Positions 12,633 through 24,836 of a stretch of 64,000 nucleotides of DNA are shown piece by piece. This DNA comes from Azadirachta indica (taxonomy: Eukaryota; Streptophyta; Magnoliopsida; Sapindales; Meliaceae). Location of the stretch: NCBI GenBank assembly GCA_022749755.1, contig CM040440.1, positions 8,791,269 through 8,855,268 of the forward strand, given 5' to 3'. The translations under genes were made by a program, and so were the position numbers. Positions within the stretch are counted from its first letter, which is position 1; each line of letters starts with the position of its first letter. The notes beneath the pieces are model-generated. The model was not told where the DNA came from, did not search any database, and saw nothing but the letters and a program-made list of their open reading frames with translations.

Positions 12633-13500
12633 TCAAAATAGTATTTGACTCTATTTTACCAGAATCAAAGCAGTTAAAACTTAAAAGAGCAGTGACAGTT
12701 AACAAAAATAGTAAGAATAACGGAAAAAGAAATTGGGAAGTTATGGTTTCACAAAGAGATCTAAAAGACGGATGGATTCATGTACTTGACTCATCCTGAC
12801 AACCATGATAGATATAGTTGTCGAGAACTAAAGTAAACCGCTTCTCTCTGTGTTTGTTGGCAGACACTAGTAATACTATTGGCGGCAGCTGAGCAAAGTC
12901 TTCCACACGGATACATCATTACGTTTATTTTCTTTTTAAAAAAATGTAAAGAAGTGCTAAAATTATTAAAAACATCAATAAATTTAATTCAACGAAAAAA
13001 AAAAAGAAAGAGCACGTCATCGGAGATTGTGGCGTAATTAGGCTTTTATATATTTAGACACAAGTCCAAATTAGTAGGAAAATATTGATTTAACAATTTT
13101 TTTTTTAAAATAAAACCAATGACGTCATTATTACTGCCGGATTTCTTGTCCGTATCACGTTATTCATATTTATCGAAATTCAAAAAGGAGTAGTTTGATT
13201 TTAGATTTTATTTTTTTTTTCTTTTTATGGATATAGATAGATACATCCTACTTCCTATTAGGATTTCGCTAACAAACAGAATGTGTTGTATCTCGTGGTA
13301 TTCCGCGTAATTTACCTCAAACATCGAGGGTACATTCATTGGCGGCTACTTTTTCTCTCTTGTTTATATGCCTCTGTTTAGCGCATTGTCTCTTTCTCTT
13401 TCTGTGATCCGCCGTCCGGTACCCTTTAAATCTCCTCGCTCTTCGTTTTTTATTTCTTAATTTTTTCTATTTCTCCTTAATAATTTCATCTCCGTTCTTC
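11355..13500. other. Intergenic region, amidase 3' side to TSN promoter
   Basis: This holds the amidase 3' UTR, AT-rich spacer, a TAA microsatellite (12577-12633) and, from about 13300, a pyrimidine-rich stretch typical of a plant 5' UTR leading into TSN. A small open frame near 11540-11776 has no family features and I do not call it. Confidence 0.5.
12577..12633. repeat. (TAA)n microsatellite
   Basis: About 57 bp of nearly perfect ATA/TAA triplets, with one interrupting extra A early in the tract. A likely length-polymorphic marker. Confidence 0.95.
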
Positions 13501-13541
13501 TCTTTCCTTAGATCCAATACGCACCGTTTTATCTGATCCAG

Positions 13542-14163
13542 GTAACATAACTAACATTATTTCATTTAATTTCAATTTTTCATTGTTTGACTCAGATCTT
13601 CTTTCGTTTGATTTCTTCAGGTAGTGATTGTTTAGATTCCGAGGTTTTGTTTGTTTAGATTTAATGTGGTGATGAATGTGCGCGTAACAGACTTGTATGC
13701 AATTTGAATGATTTGAATTTTCAGACTTTGCGTGTTTCTTTGAAACTCCTCTGTTTTCTTTGTCGTCTTGCTTGATTGATTGATAGATCGAGCTGTTTTT
13801 TAGTGGTTGATATGATCAAATCCTGTTTCTTCGGTTTTTGCATGTCTTGATTTGCTCTTACTGACGGTAATTGTCGGCGGTTTTTTGAGTTTTGATGATT
13901 TCAATGTTACGGATCTGATAAGTTTTCTTAGTTAAATAATATAGAATTCGAATGTAATATGAATTTCTTTTCATTTGTGATTTCTCACTTATTTATTTTT
14001 AAAAATTATCTCGCTTAGATTTCAGTGATTTCTGTTTTTCCTCTATTTTGATTTGACATGCAACGGTAATGAATTAATGAAATGTTCAAATCATATATGT
14101 CTAGGAACACAAATTTGAACGATTTTTAGCAATTAGTCTGTGTTTTTCTTCTTTTTGTTTTAG
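13542..14163 (+). other. Leader (5' UTR) intron of TSN
   Basis: A GATCCAG/GTAACATAAC donor at 13541/13542 and a TTTTGTTTTAG acceptor ending at 14163 bracket a T-rich 622-bp intron. The translated exon then begins 16 bases before the ATG at 14180. The upstream exon is pyrimidine-rich and lacks a long open frame. Confidence 0.65.
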
Positions 14164-14179
14164 ATCTTTAGCTGTTAGT

Positions 14180-17100
14180 ATGGCAACTCCAGCTGCCGGG
14201 GGAGGATGGTACAGAGCAAGAGTGAAAGCTGTTCCATCAGGTGACAGCTTGGTGATTACGGCCTTGTCTAACCCAAAGCCTGGACCTCCACGTGAAAAAA
14301 CCCTCACTTTGTCATCTATTATTGCACCTCGACTGGTAATCATTATTCGCTTTCTGTACTGGAAAAATCTTGTATATGTTTTTATTAAGTGTATATCTAT
14401 GGTGTTGATGGGAGTCATTGCGGAAATGTACTTGTTATAGTTTCTTGATGACTTTTGCCCTTCTCTCTAGGCTCGTAGAGGTGGTGTAGATGAGCCATTT
14501 GCATGGGACAGCAGAGAATTTTTGAGGAAGCTCTGCATTGGAAAGGTTTTCATTTTTTTTACTCGTTGATTATTCTTGGTTTGCTCCATTAGTTTATTTC
14601 AGATGAACTTTTTTTGCCTAAATCAATTTATGCCATTCACAGGAGGTCACATTCAGAGTAGATTATGCTGTTCCCAGTATAGGCCGAGAGTTTGGCACCG
14701 TCATACTTGGTGATCAAAATGTGGCAATGCTGGTTGTTTCTGGAGGCTGGGCAAAGGTTCTTTATTCCCCATTTGTTGCAGTAGATTTAAGAGTTTTGAT
14801 TTTCTTCTTTTATCATTTTTTTGGTCATGGTTATTTATTAATTGAACTTGATATCTGCAGGTCAAGGAGCAGGGTGCCCAGAAAGGTGAAGCAAGTCCTT
14901 TCCTTGCTGAATTGCTACGTCTTGAAGAGCAAGCAAAGCAACAAGGTCTTGGTCGCTGGAGCAAGGTTTATCTTGTTTCCTTTCTTTCCATGCCTTCTGC
15001 CTTGAATCTAAACTGCTTTGGTTCCTTGGATATAACAAACTGAGTTCTACTCGCAATTAAATACTTTTGAAGAAATAGAAAGATGTGTGAAGTCTCAGCC
15101 TCTTTTATTTAGTTTGGTTGAAGAGAATATGTAAAAATGTTGTCTGTTTAAGAAATTTTTTTATGAAGAAAATTTTGCTATGCTGGAGTAGTGCATTTAA
15201 GAAGAAGATGTTGAACTACAAATGTCTAAAACTTTACAAGATAAAAACTTTTGGTGTCAAATATCATTTGATGGGAAATAATTTCAGTTATGCATGTTTT
15301 ATGTTCATACTTAAGTGTGTTGTTCGTGCTCTCTTTCTCAGTCATGTTCTTTTCCCTCCTGTAATTTCATATATGTTTTCAACACCATTAAATGTGTATG
15401 CTAAATCTAATTTTTTGTTATCTTATAGAGTAATTATATTTCACGTAGAAAATTATTTATTGATAAAGAAGTAATTTACATGATCACTTTTGGAGGTTCC
15501 TAATTCTCACCTAAATCTATATTTTTCCTTTGTTCTGTTTATAACACACTTTGGAACAATTAATGACATAACTATCACAAAAAGAATTCTTATTTTCCTG
15601 CCACATTGTTTGCCTTTCGTGTAAAGGAGCATTCCATAGTTAGAAAAGGATCCTTAAAGCCAAGGAATTGTTTATGGATATTGTTTGCTCCAACTTTACA
15701 TTGCGAGGAACCTACTACTATTGGACTTCTGCTTTGTGTGTGACTGGTCTATCTTCTAGTTAAAAATGACTGGCCTGCTAATATGTGATGTCCGTCTAAA
15801 TGATGGGTGGTCTTTATGTTGTCGTAGGTACCGGGTGCTGCTGAGGCTTCTGTTAGGAAACTACCACCCTCTGCCCTTGGCGAGCCTGGTAACTTAGATG
15901 CTATGGGGTTATTAAGTGCAAACAAGGGAAGACCCATGCAAGGTATTGTCGAGCAGGTCCGAGATGGCAGCACCATCCGGGTCTACCTGCTTCCAGATTT
16001 TCAGTTTGTCCAAGTCTTTGTTGCTGGAATCCAGGTACAATAGAAACCACAATTGTCTATGCATAAATTTGTTCTTTTTTATGCCTTTATGACCAGTATT
16101 AATATGATTTCAACATATGTCCTTCTTCCTATTTCAATTAAGGCCCCGCCTGTGGGTAGGAGGCCAGCAGGTGCTGCTAGTGAAGCAGATACTATCTCTG
16201 ATGAGACCAATGGAGATGTCTCAGCAGCTGGATCTCAAGCTCCCCTAAGTTCTGCTCAGAGACTTGCAGCCTCAACAGCCCCAACAGCCTCAGGACCACC
16301 CGTTGATGATCCTTATGCATTGGATGCCAAATATTTTACAGAGATGCGTGTTTTAAACAGAGAGGTAATTGAAATTCTGTTGAAGTTGTCTTCTTCATAT
16401 CTGTACACATTAGATGGTCTAAATTCGAAATGGCCTCTTTTGTAGGTCCGTATTGTTCTGGAAGGTGTTGACAAATTCAGTAATTTGATTGGGTCAGTGT
16501 ATTATCCTGACGGAGAAACAGCGAAGGACCTAGCACTGGAGCTTGTGGAAAATGTACGTGCATAAACTTTATAATACCCTAATGCTGTGTATATGTGCAT
16601 CATTTGATACTGAACTGAGATTCTTGTGTTTTGATGCTTGTTGCTATGTTATGCCTCTTTAGTGTATTTCCTTGTTAGTAAAACTCATATTTTCTCAGTT
16701 ATGTGGAGCTATAATGAAAAGGAGGATATTTTATAGTGCTTCAGAATGAACTAATCTGCATAGAAGTTATTAAAAATGATATCATATGCATACTTGTTTG
16801 TAGATGAAATATTAATACGTTACATATTAATTAACTGGTAATCAATAGATGAAATATTAGCACCTTACATATTAATTAACTGGTAATCAAAAGGCTGTCT
16901 CATCCTTCCTTTCTGAGACTTGGTAATCAAACAACACTGGAACTTGTAACTTGCAAATTTGTAGATATATATGCAAACATTTTGTTAAATGTGCTTGGAG
17001 CAGGAAATCCTTTGTAAACTTCTTCAGTTTTCTCATGTATTTATGTCTAATTAATTTTCCGAAAGGAGTTGGCAGGCCATGTTTGTCTTTTTTTTCTACT

Positions 17101-20100
17101 TGGTTGAAGTATTGCCCAGTGATTGGTCATTGTTGTATCTTGTTGAAACACCACATTTCAGGAAATGTTAATGTGAATAAGCTATGTGATTGAAGAGTAG
17201 TACTAGGCTTCCCAAGCTGTATCCCAAGTGATGATATGGCTTTCATCAATTGGATAGTGAGATGGGGTAATTAGTTATTTCAAATATTGTAAAATTTATC
17301 ATCCAATTGATACAAGCCATATAGCCGCTTGGGATACAAGTTGGCATGATCTCTTGGGATGCGTATTAATGTTTGCGGTTGAATTAATAATTTCTATGTA
17401 TTCCACTAAATTGCATAGTGATGCCTTTTGTAAGTTCAATAAAATTTCTTCTAATTGTATTCTAACACAAGTTGGTTTAGCTGTTTTACTTCGTTATAAC
17501 TTATTTGGTTTTATTGCAAAGCTAGGTATTATCTATGATGGGGTTTGGTTGTTTTGCAAAACTGTCTTCTCACAGGGCTTAGCTAAATATATTGAATGGA
17601 GTGCAAATATGATGGAAGATGATGCAAAGCGACGGCTAAAGGCTGCAGAGCTTCAAGCAAAGAAAATCCGGTTGAGGATCTGGACAAACTATGCACCACC
17701 CCAATCAAATTCAAAGGCTATTCACGATCAGAATTTTACAGGGAAGGTAATAAGCTGTTTCAGGTTATGCACATGTTAGTATTCTGTGTTTTACATTCTA
17801 GGTTTTAAATTCACCTATGCTCATTTCCCAGGTGGTGGAGGTTGTCAGTGGAGACTGCATTATTGTGGCTGATGATTCGATCCCATATGGTAGTCCATTG
17901 GCAGAACGACGAGTCAATCTTTCAAGTATTAGGTGTCCCAAAATTGGCAATCCTCGTAAAGATGAAAAGCCTGCTGCCTATGCCAGGGAGGCAAGAGAGT
18001 TCCTAAGAACACGGCTCATTGGCCGACAAGTATGTAACTTGTGAAGTTTCTCTGTCCATTATGGTTTTTGCTGGAGCTTGTTCACCCTTTTTGAATCCCA
18101 TTACATCTTATTGAAGTATAATTCTTTTCTTTGGAAAAGAAAAAATATTATTGATTGAAGACTATTTGAATGATGATAGAAATAATATTTTATGGTTTCT
18201 TCATATGTTCTTTTAGGTGAATGTCCAAATGGAATATTCCAGAAAGGTCAACTTGACGGAAGGTCCAGCTGGGTCTGCAGCTGGTTCTGCTGCAGAAACA
18301 AGAGTAATGGATTTTGGATCAGTCTTCCTCCTGGCTCCTATTAAGGGTGAGGGTGATGATGCATCTTCAGTGGCCCAATCCAATGCTGCTGGTCAGCAAA
18401 CTGGAATAAATATTGCTGAGCTTGTAGTTTCACGTGGCTTTGGCACTGTGATTAGGCATAGAGATTTTGAGGAAAGATCAAATTATTATGATGCCCTTCT
18501 GGCTGCTGAATCACGTGCTGTTGCTGGGAAGAAAGGAATTCATTCTGCCAAGGATCCCCCAGTCATGCACATACAAGACCTTACTACGGTTAGAATCATG
18601 GCAGAATATTTCTTGAGTCACTACATTGCCCAGCTTAGTAAATTTTATTGTTTATTCCATTGAAATGTTTTTTACAGGCATCAGTCAAGAAAGCTAGAGA
18701 TTTCCTACCATTCCTCCAGCGGAGTAGAAGAATTCCTGCAATTGTGGAATATGTGCTCAGTGGCCACCGATTTAAGTTGTTGATTCCCAAGGAAACATGC
18801 AGCATTGCCTTTTCATTCTCTGGTGTGCGATGTCCAGGACGTGAGGATCCTTATTCTGATGAAGCAATTGCATTAATGAGACGAAAAATTTTGCAGAGAG
18901 ATGTTGAGGTATCATGCATCTTTAAATCTGGTAATTTGCCTATTGGTTGCTGTCCATACTTAGATTGATCTATATAACTTTTATACAGATTGAAGTGGAA
19001 ACAGTTGATAGAACTGGAACTTTCTTGGGATCCCTATGGGAATCAAGGACCAACGTGGCAGTGACACTTCTTGAAGCTGGCCTGGCAAAGCTACAGACAT
19101 CTTTTGGCAGTGACAGAATCTCGGATGCTCACCTTCTTGAACAGGCTGAGCGATCTGCTAAATCACAGAAATTGAAGGTAAGAATCAGAAAGTATAGACC
19201 TATTAATGCTTTTGGTCATATGTTGATTTTGCTGATTGAAATATTGTTGCAGGTGTGGGAGAAATATGTTGAAGGCGAGGAAGTGACTAATGGTGCAGCT
19301 GTTGAAAGCAAACAGAAAGAAGTGTTAAAGGTTCTTTGGATACTATTGCATTATGTATTCTCTTGTGCATTTGTTCTAAATAGTGGTTGACTTGTATTGC
19401 TTATCTTAATTTTCAGGTAGTGGTCACAGAAGTTTTGGGTGGTGGGAAGTTTTATGTGCAACAAGTTGGTGATCAGAAAGTTGCCTCAATTCAGCAACAA
19501 CTTGCTTCTCTGAATCTCCAAGAAGCTCCTGTAATTGGGGCATTTAACCCTAAGAAGGGTGACGTTGTCCTTGCTCAGTTTAGTGCAGATAATTCCTGGA
19601 ATAGAGCTATGGTGAGTGAAAGTCCTTGCGCCTTCATTAATATTTGCTACAGAAAAAACTTGTGCCTTCAGTAATATTTGCTACAGCAAAAACTTGTATA
19701 ATTGGTATTTCATTACAATTTGCTAGTGTAGTATTTAGCTGCTCCATCATCCAAGCAAATCTCACCGTGATTGCTGGTGTGAGTGAAGTATGAGTAGGGA
19801 GTTAGAAACCTTTGAAGAGAAATCAAATGTCAAATCAGAGGATGTGGCAACAATGATGCTTTTAGGATGCATATGTAAACCAAAATAAATACCTCTAGAA
19901 AGAGTCCTGTTTTCATTTAGACACAATACAACTTGCTATTTCGGTGGTTACCTGTCTGTAAATTTCTAGTTCATGATTATAGATAAGGAAATTTGGCAAT
20001 GATTTTGCCTCCGCCTTGTTGATCTACTTTCTGGTTCTTGATTTCCAATAGTAGTGTGGATTATAGAAACTTACAATGCTAAAATTCTTATTCACACTGA

Positions 20101-20914
20101 GCTGCTGATGGGTATTCTATGCTTATGTTGATCAAAGCATATAACTTGCATTCCTGTGTTGCTTTTCTTACTCTTCTCTGATTTGATGTATTTAGATTGT
20201 CAATGCACCTCGGGGAGCTGTTGAATCTCCAAAAGACAAGTTTGAAGTGTTCTATATCGATTATGGTAATCAAGAGGTGGTTCCATACAGTCATCTGAGG
20301 CCTATTGATCCTTCAATGTCGTCAACACCTGGTCTTGCTCAGCTATGCGGCCTTGCTTATGTTAAAGTTCCTGCTGTGGAAGATGAGTATGGTCCTGAAG
20401 CAGCTGAGTTTTTCAGTGACCGCACATTAAACAGTGGGAAAGAATTTAGGGCCAAAGTGGAAGAAAGAGACAGTTCTGGAGGAAAAGTTAAAGGACAGGG
20501 AACTGGAGCAGAGCTCGTCGTAACTCTGGTTGCTGTCGATGCTGAGATTAGCATAAATGCTCTAATGCTGCAGGTTCGTATAGTAGCTATTTCTTTACTC
20601 GGTTTTCCTGTTAAAATAGGCTTTGATAAAGTTAGTTTCCATGGCCTTTGTAATTTGTTATATTTACTACCTTGGTCGATTCAATGATTATGTGCTAATC
20701 TCTTTTTTGTCTCTGTACATTTTAGGAAGGACTTGCTAGGATGGAGAGGAGAAAGAAATGGGAATCCAAGGACAGGCAGGCTGCCCTTGATAATCTGGAA
20801 AAATTCCAGGAGGAAGCTAGGACTGCCAGGGTGGGGATGTGGCAGTACGGAGATGTGCAGTCAGACGATGAGGACATGGCTCCTCCAGTTAGAAAGGCAG
20901 GTGGTCGGCGATGA
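14180..20914 (+). CDS. TSN: Tudor staphylococcal nuclease (TSN / SND1)
   Basis: Coding exons: 14180-14335, 14471-14545, 14643-14756, 14861-14965, 15828-16034, 16143-16364, 16446-16553, 17576-17746, 17832-18029, 18217-18588, 18678-18908, 18989-19177, 19253-19330, 19417-19611, 20196-20573, 20726-20914. They encode 995 aa, against about 990 in Arabidopsis TSN1/2. The N-terminus is MATPAAGGGWYRARVKAV. Four staphylococcal-nuclease-like domains occupy roughly residues 10-690. A Tudor domain follows near 785-845 with FNPKKGDVVLAQF and FYIDYGN. A partial fifth nuclease domain and a basic tail ending GGRR close the protein. TSN binds RNA, works in stress granules and P-bodies, and stabilises or processes stress mRNAs. 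Every coding exon is a multiple of three. The neighbour order (IPK2, amidase, TSN, calnexin) matches Arabidopsis. No frameshift or stop is seen. Confidence 0.97.
16801..16890. repeat. 45-bp tandem duplication in a TSN intron
   Basis: Two adjacent 45-bp copies, 16801-16845 and 16846-16890, both starting TAGATGAAATATTA and ending TTAACTGGTAATCAA. They differ at only a few bases. The tract lies in the large intron 16554-17575 and does not touch splice sites. Confidence 0.95.
17211..17344. repeat. Foldback (inverted-repeat) element in a TSN intron
   Basis: The arm at 17211-17257 (CCAAGCTGTATCCCAAG onward) is the imperfect reverse complement of 17299-17344. The arms are about 46 bp and the spacer about 41 bp. 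It resembles a short MITE or relic foldback; I could not identify a clean target duplication. If transcribed within the TSN pre-mRNA it would form a long hairpin. Confidence 0.8.
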
Positions 20915-22549
20915 TTGCGATTATAAAATACCGTCGGTAATTTAAGACGAAAATCAACTATTGGCCTAAAATGATATGATGAGCTATAGGCCTAAAGATG
21001 AGTTTTAAATTATAGATGAGATCATATTCTCGTTTAGAGTTGGAACAGTAAAACTTTGGAGCGGAAACTTGCTTAAGTTTTGTCCTGTTTTTACTTATAG
21101 TTTATGTTGAATTTTTAGAAAATTTTCTTTGTAGGTGAGGGTACATTTTTTTTACGCATGACATAATAAGGTGAACTGTACCCAGTTTGTCCGAGCCTCC
21201 TCGATTTGGGGATTTTATAAACAATTTATGTTTGAGCTATGTTGAGTGTCATGCAATTTTCATGCTCTATATGGCAGTCATAATATCTTTACGGAAGAAA
21301 CAAATATTGAGACAAAAAATCGTCGGTTGTGATAGATTGCAATTTTTCTGTGTTATTTCAATTTTCTATTAAGTTCTACGTATTGTTCTCATCATAAGAA
21401 GATATGATCAAGACGAAGTTTTCATAGCCACTTAATGCTTTTATTATTAATGAGCACATCGTACCCAATTAAAACTGCATCTTTGAGAAATGAAATTGGA
21501 TTGCAGTATTTGCAGATGTTCTTTACGCCAATCTGAAAGAAACCAGTTTTTGACTATTCAAAATTTGCAACGGACCAAAAAACAATTTTAAGATATTTGG
21601 TATCCCTTGGGGATTAGGAATAAGTGCCCGTTTGTAACAATATCAACAGGTTTATTGAATTAAAAAAAACATTGTATTTCTATTGGATTCAATTTTTACC
21701 AAATAACAATCGCAGATCATCAGAATATTTGAGCAAAATCATCTAAACCCGTGCAATGCGATTAATATAAAGAAACCATATCATTGTGTGGTGAACAGGG
21801 GGTTTCCCGGGCATGGATAGCCCTCCTTCCAGTCCAAGTATCTGGGGCCTAATAAGCTCTCGCTCATGCTTGTTTCAAATTCACCAGCTTCATAAAGTTC
21901 TGGGCCTCTATGTGAGAGATCTATGGAGTATTGGGCTAAGGAACATCCGCCAAGTCTTCAACATGAGAATCTCTCTATCAATTCCACTGGGCTAAAAGTG
22001 TCCTACGATTGCTTTATCGAAGCTGATAAATAACGTTGATCATTATAGTTCGAGCAAAATTAGGAGGTCAAATGATAATAATGAGTCGAATAGCAAGCAT
22101 TTTGTTGGCTTCTAACAATTTTGATTCTGAATCTCGTTTCTTTTTACATCATATCTTTCATAGGGGCAAATTTGAATAATGACAAAAAAAAAAAAAAATA
22201 GAGGATATTCTTCGGGGCTGAGTTAGGATTAATAGTTTGAGGGTTAAAATGCAATAATTAAAATTTGTAGGGTCGAAGTATTAAGAATATAATTTAAAGG
22301 ATTAAATTAATATTTTTTACCTATAAATTTCAAATTTTTTTCTAACCCACTGTCAGGTCTCTATGTCGTTCCACCATTGATATTGATAAATTTATTTTTT
22401 TGCTAATAATATATTCAAACACCAAAATTACATACTTCAATAATCAATAATTATTATTTGGTCATGTTATTAAATAAAAAAAAATTATTAGTATACTTAC
22501 TAACTAACTTTGTTTATAAATGACATCACATTCTTATCTAAAAAGTAAG
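20915..22549. other. TSN 3' UTR and intergenic spacer
   Basis: The first few hundred bases are the TSN 3' UTR. The rest is AT-rich without a recognisable gene. A less AT-rich island at about 21797-22005, with one short open frame, is not assignable to any family by eye. Confidence 0.5.
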
Positions 22550-23050
22550 GTCAGTTTAACTTATATGTTGAGGTTCAAAGTCTGCACTTTTAAATCTAGT
22601 GTTTATTCAAACTGAACAAACTTTTATTTGTTGTATGGATAAATCAACCAACGCAACCACCATTTCAACAAAATTTTTATTTAGGTGGGGTTAAACGAAA
22701 TAAGTTTTTAATTGTTGTTGTTATGAATCAATCAACCAACCCAACCACTTTTTCAAAGAGTATTTTATTATTTTCATTTGGGAGGGGGTCTTTTCTTAGT
22801 ATAAAAACAGTAAAAGACTAACGTGGGCTACATTTTGGAAATGTCAAATCCTTTAAAATGGTTCAATAAATGACTTCTTATTCAAAATTTTCGTTTGAAG
22901 CAAATAGGCTTTAATACCTCTTCATGCACGATATAGTTAACCAATATTTAGTTAAGAGACAATAGGTAAACCCCCAATCCTAACATAAGGTTTCTGTATT
23001 TGAAAAGTCCTTTTATGGGATTGTCCATTTTTTTCAGGGTAAATTTTAAT
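22550..23050. repeat. Left copy of a divergent direct repeat flanking the Mutator element
   Basis: It shares ordered blocks, in the same orientation, with 29655-30080. Examples are TTAACTTATAT.TTGA.GTTCAAAGTC, TTATTCAAACT.AA.AAA, and GAGACAATAGGTA.AC followed by AACATAAG. The copies are gapped and clearly old. They lie outside the Mutator target duplication, so they predate its insertion or are unrelated to it. Confidence 0.7.
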
Positions 23051-23759
23051 GACAAAGAATAAGAGGATGATCATAAATATGTTTTGGGCAAATTGTTTTC
23101 AGTTAAATTTTATCAAATAAGTAGGTTGAGCAGAACCCAAATAAATTTTTAGTCCCCTAAGTCATCAAAATTCGAAGATGGGTGAGTGTCAAAGAAAGAA
23201 AGGAAGAAAGTGTTTAAATCACTTAACTTTTGGTCAAAAATTTAACGAATTATTCGGAAATTTGTAAGAAACTTTTTTTTTGGATTTTTTATTAAAAAAC
23301 AATTGAATGTTCAAAAAGAAATTTGAAGCTTAGAACAACCAAAGAAGAAAAATCAAATAAGTCATATTAATGAAAACAATTGTCTTTGTTGATAAGTGCA
23401 AAATCATATGGTTGTGATCCTTATCATGCATCTTGATCAATTGGATTATTTTTTTCTAGAGCCTTGTACGAAGCTTTTCCAGATATTTTTTTGAAATTTT
23501 TTTATCATTTTGTCCACCAGGAATAATTCCTCTAATTTTATGAATTTTTCTAGAATACTTTTTTTTAAAATATCATTAAAAAATGTTTCGAATTGCCTAG
23601 TATTCTACCAATTAATAATTCAAGATTCCAAACTTCTATTACATGAAAAAGAGATCGACCATGACAAAAATACAAAAAATACTATACATGAAACTTTTGT
23701 GAATTATTGTTTCTCACAAAAATTATATATTTGTATATTTAAACTATTAGTTTGTATTA

Positions 23760-23768
23760 TTAAATAAT
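23760..23768. repeat. Left target-site duplication of the Mutator-like element
   Basis: TTAAATAAT here against TTTAATAAT at 29607-29615: 8 of 9 bases match. Nine bases is the classic Mutator duplication length. Confidence 0.65.
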
Positions 23769-23856
23769 GGGTTCATGACAGTTAAACCCCCTTTTCTAAA
23801 AATAATTGTTAATAAGACTCCCAAACCAAAAATATTTATCAGTAACACCTTTTTTT
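23769..23856 (+). repeat. Left terminal inverted repeat of the MULE
   Basis: Imperfect inverted match to 29522-29606. It begins GGGTTCATGACAG; the right end, read inward, begins GGATAAATAACAA. Confidence 0.75.
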
Positions 23857-24836
23857 GTTATTTTTTTCGTTCTTCGTTACGGTTTTCAAGAGTATAATGG
23901 TATTTTTGAACATAGATTGAATTGAATAAAGTAATAGCATAAAATGAAAAATGTGTAGCAGTAATCAAAGTCAAATCATCATCATATTGAAATAATTTTA
24001 GTTGTCCATATGGATATATGAAATCCTGATCTTGCATTTCTTTGACGATTCATAGAAGCTATTCATCTCCCTCGTACCAAAACGCCAGAACCCATAAACC
24101 CACGAATTAGAAAGCCAGGTGATATTCTTTCTAATCTATCTAACCCTAAATCACTATTTATTTCACCATTGATCATTGAAATGAATTGACTCGAGGGTAA
24201 TCTGTTGAAAAGATCGTGTTAGTAGCAAAATTGAAGGCATTTTTGTTGCGACTGTTCATTGGTTAAGGTATGTGCTTATAGGTTTTGTTGAAATATGAAT
24301 TTCATGTAGAAATAATTGTTTTTAAGGCTAAAAATCATTTCAAAATCTTTATATGTTCTTTGTTTTAGCAACCATAATTCAAAAAATCAATAAAAATAAA
24401 TGAATACAAGATGGGTTTTTGTTCTGTTTTCAATGTTCATTTTGTTGGTTTGATTTTGGATAATATACTGCTAAAAATGCATTGCGAATGTGAGGCATAT
24501 ATATGGTTTATATATATCACTGAATGTTGTTGTTTATATGAGTTATAAATGTAAGGGTTTACAAAACGAATGATTCACGGGTTTTTGCTTTGCTATTATG
24601 TGTGTGAAAAAATATTTAGTTATTATTAGTATGTTTGTGTAAATGCATGTCATATTAGTTAATTTGTGATTCATACAAAGTTCTAAATGTGTTGGTTTGT
24701 GTTCGGCTTGTTTGATGTTGGTTTTGAAAGGTATTAGTTAAATATTTTGCTCTGTTATGTTTGATTCACGTGTATATATGTATACTATTGGTTATAGTCG
24801 TGTAATATGCTATTGTGATGTTGTTGTGGTGTAGAA

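Noticed and set aside
15118..15474. 118-codon frame in a TSN intron
   Set aside because: It lies within a well-supported intron (14966-15827) and has AT-driven composition.
16801..16890. CRISPR-like or satellite array
   Set aside because: Only two adjacent copies without spacers in a plant intron: a simple tandem duplication.
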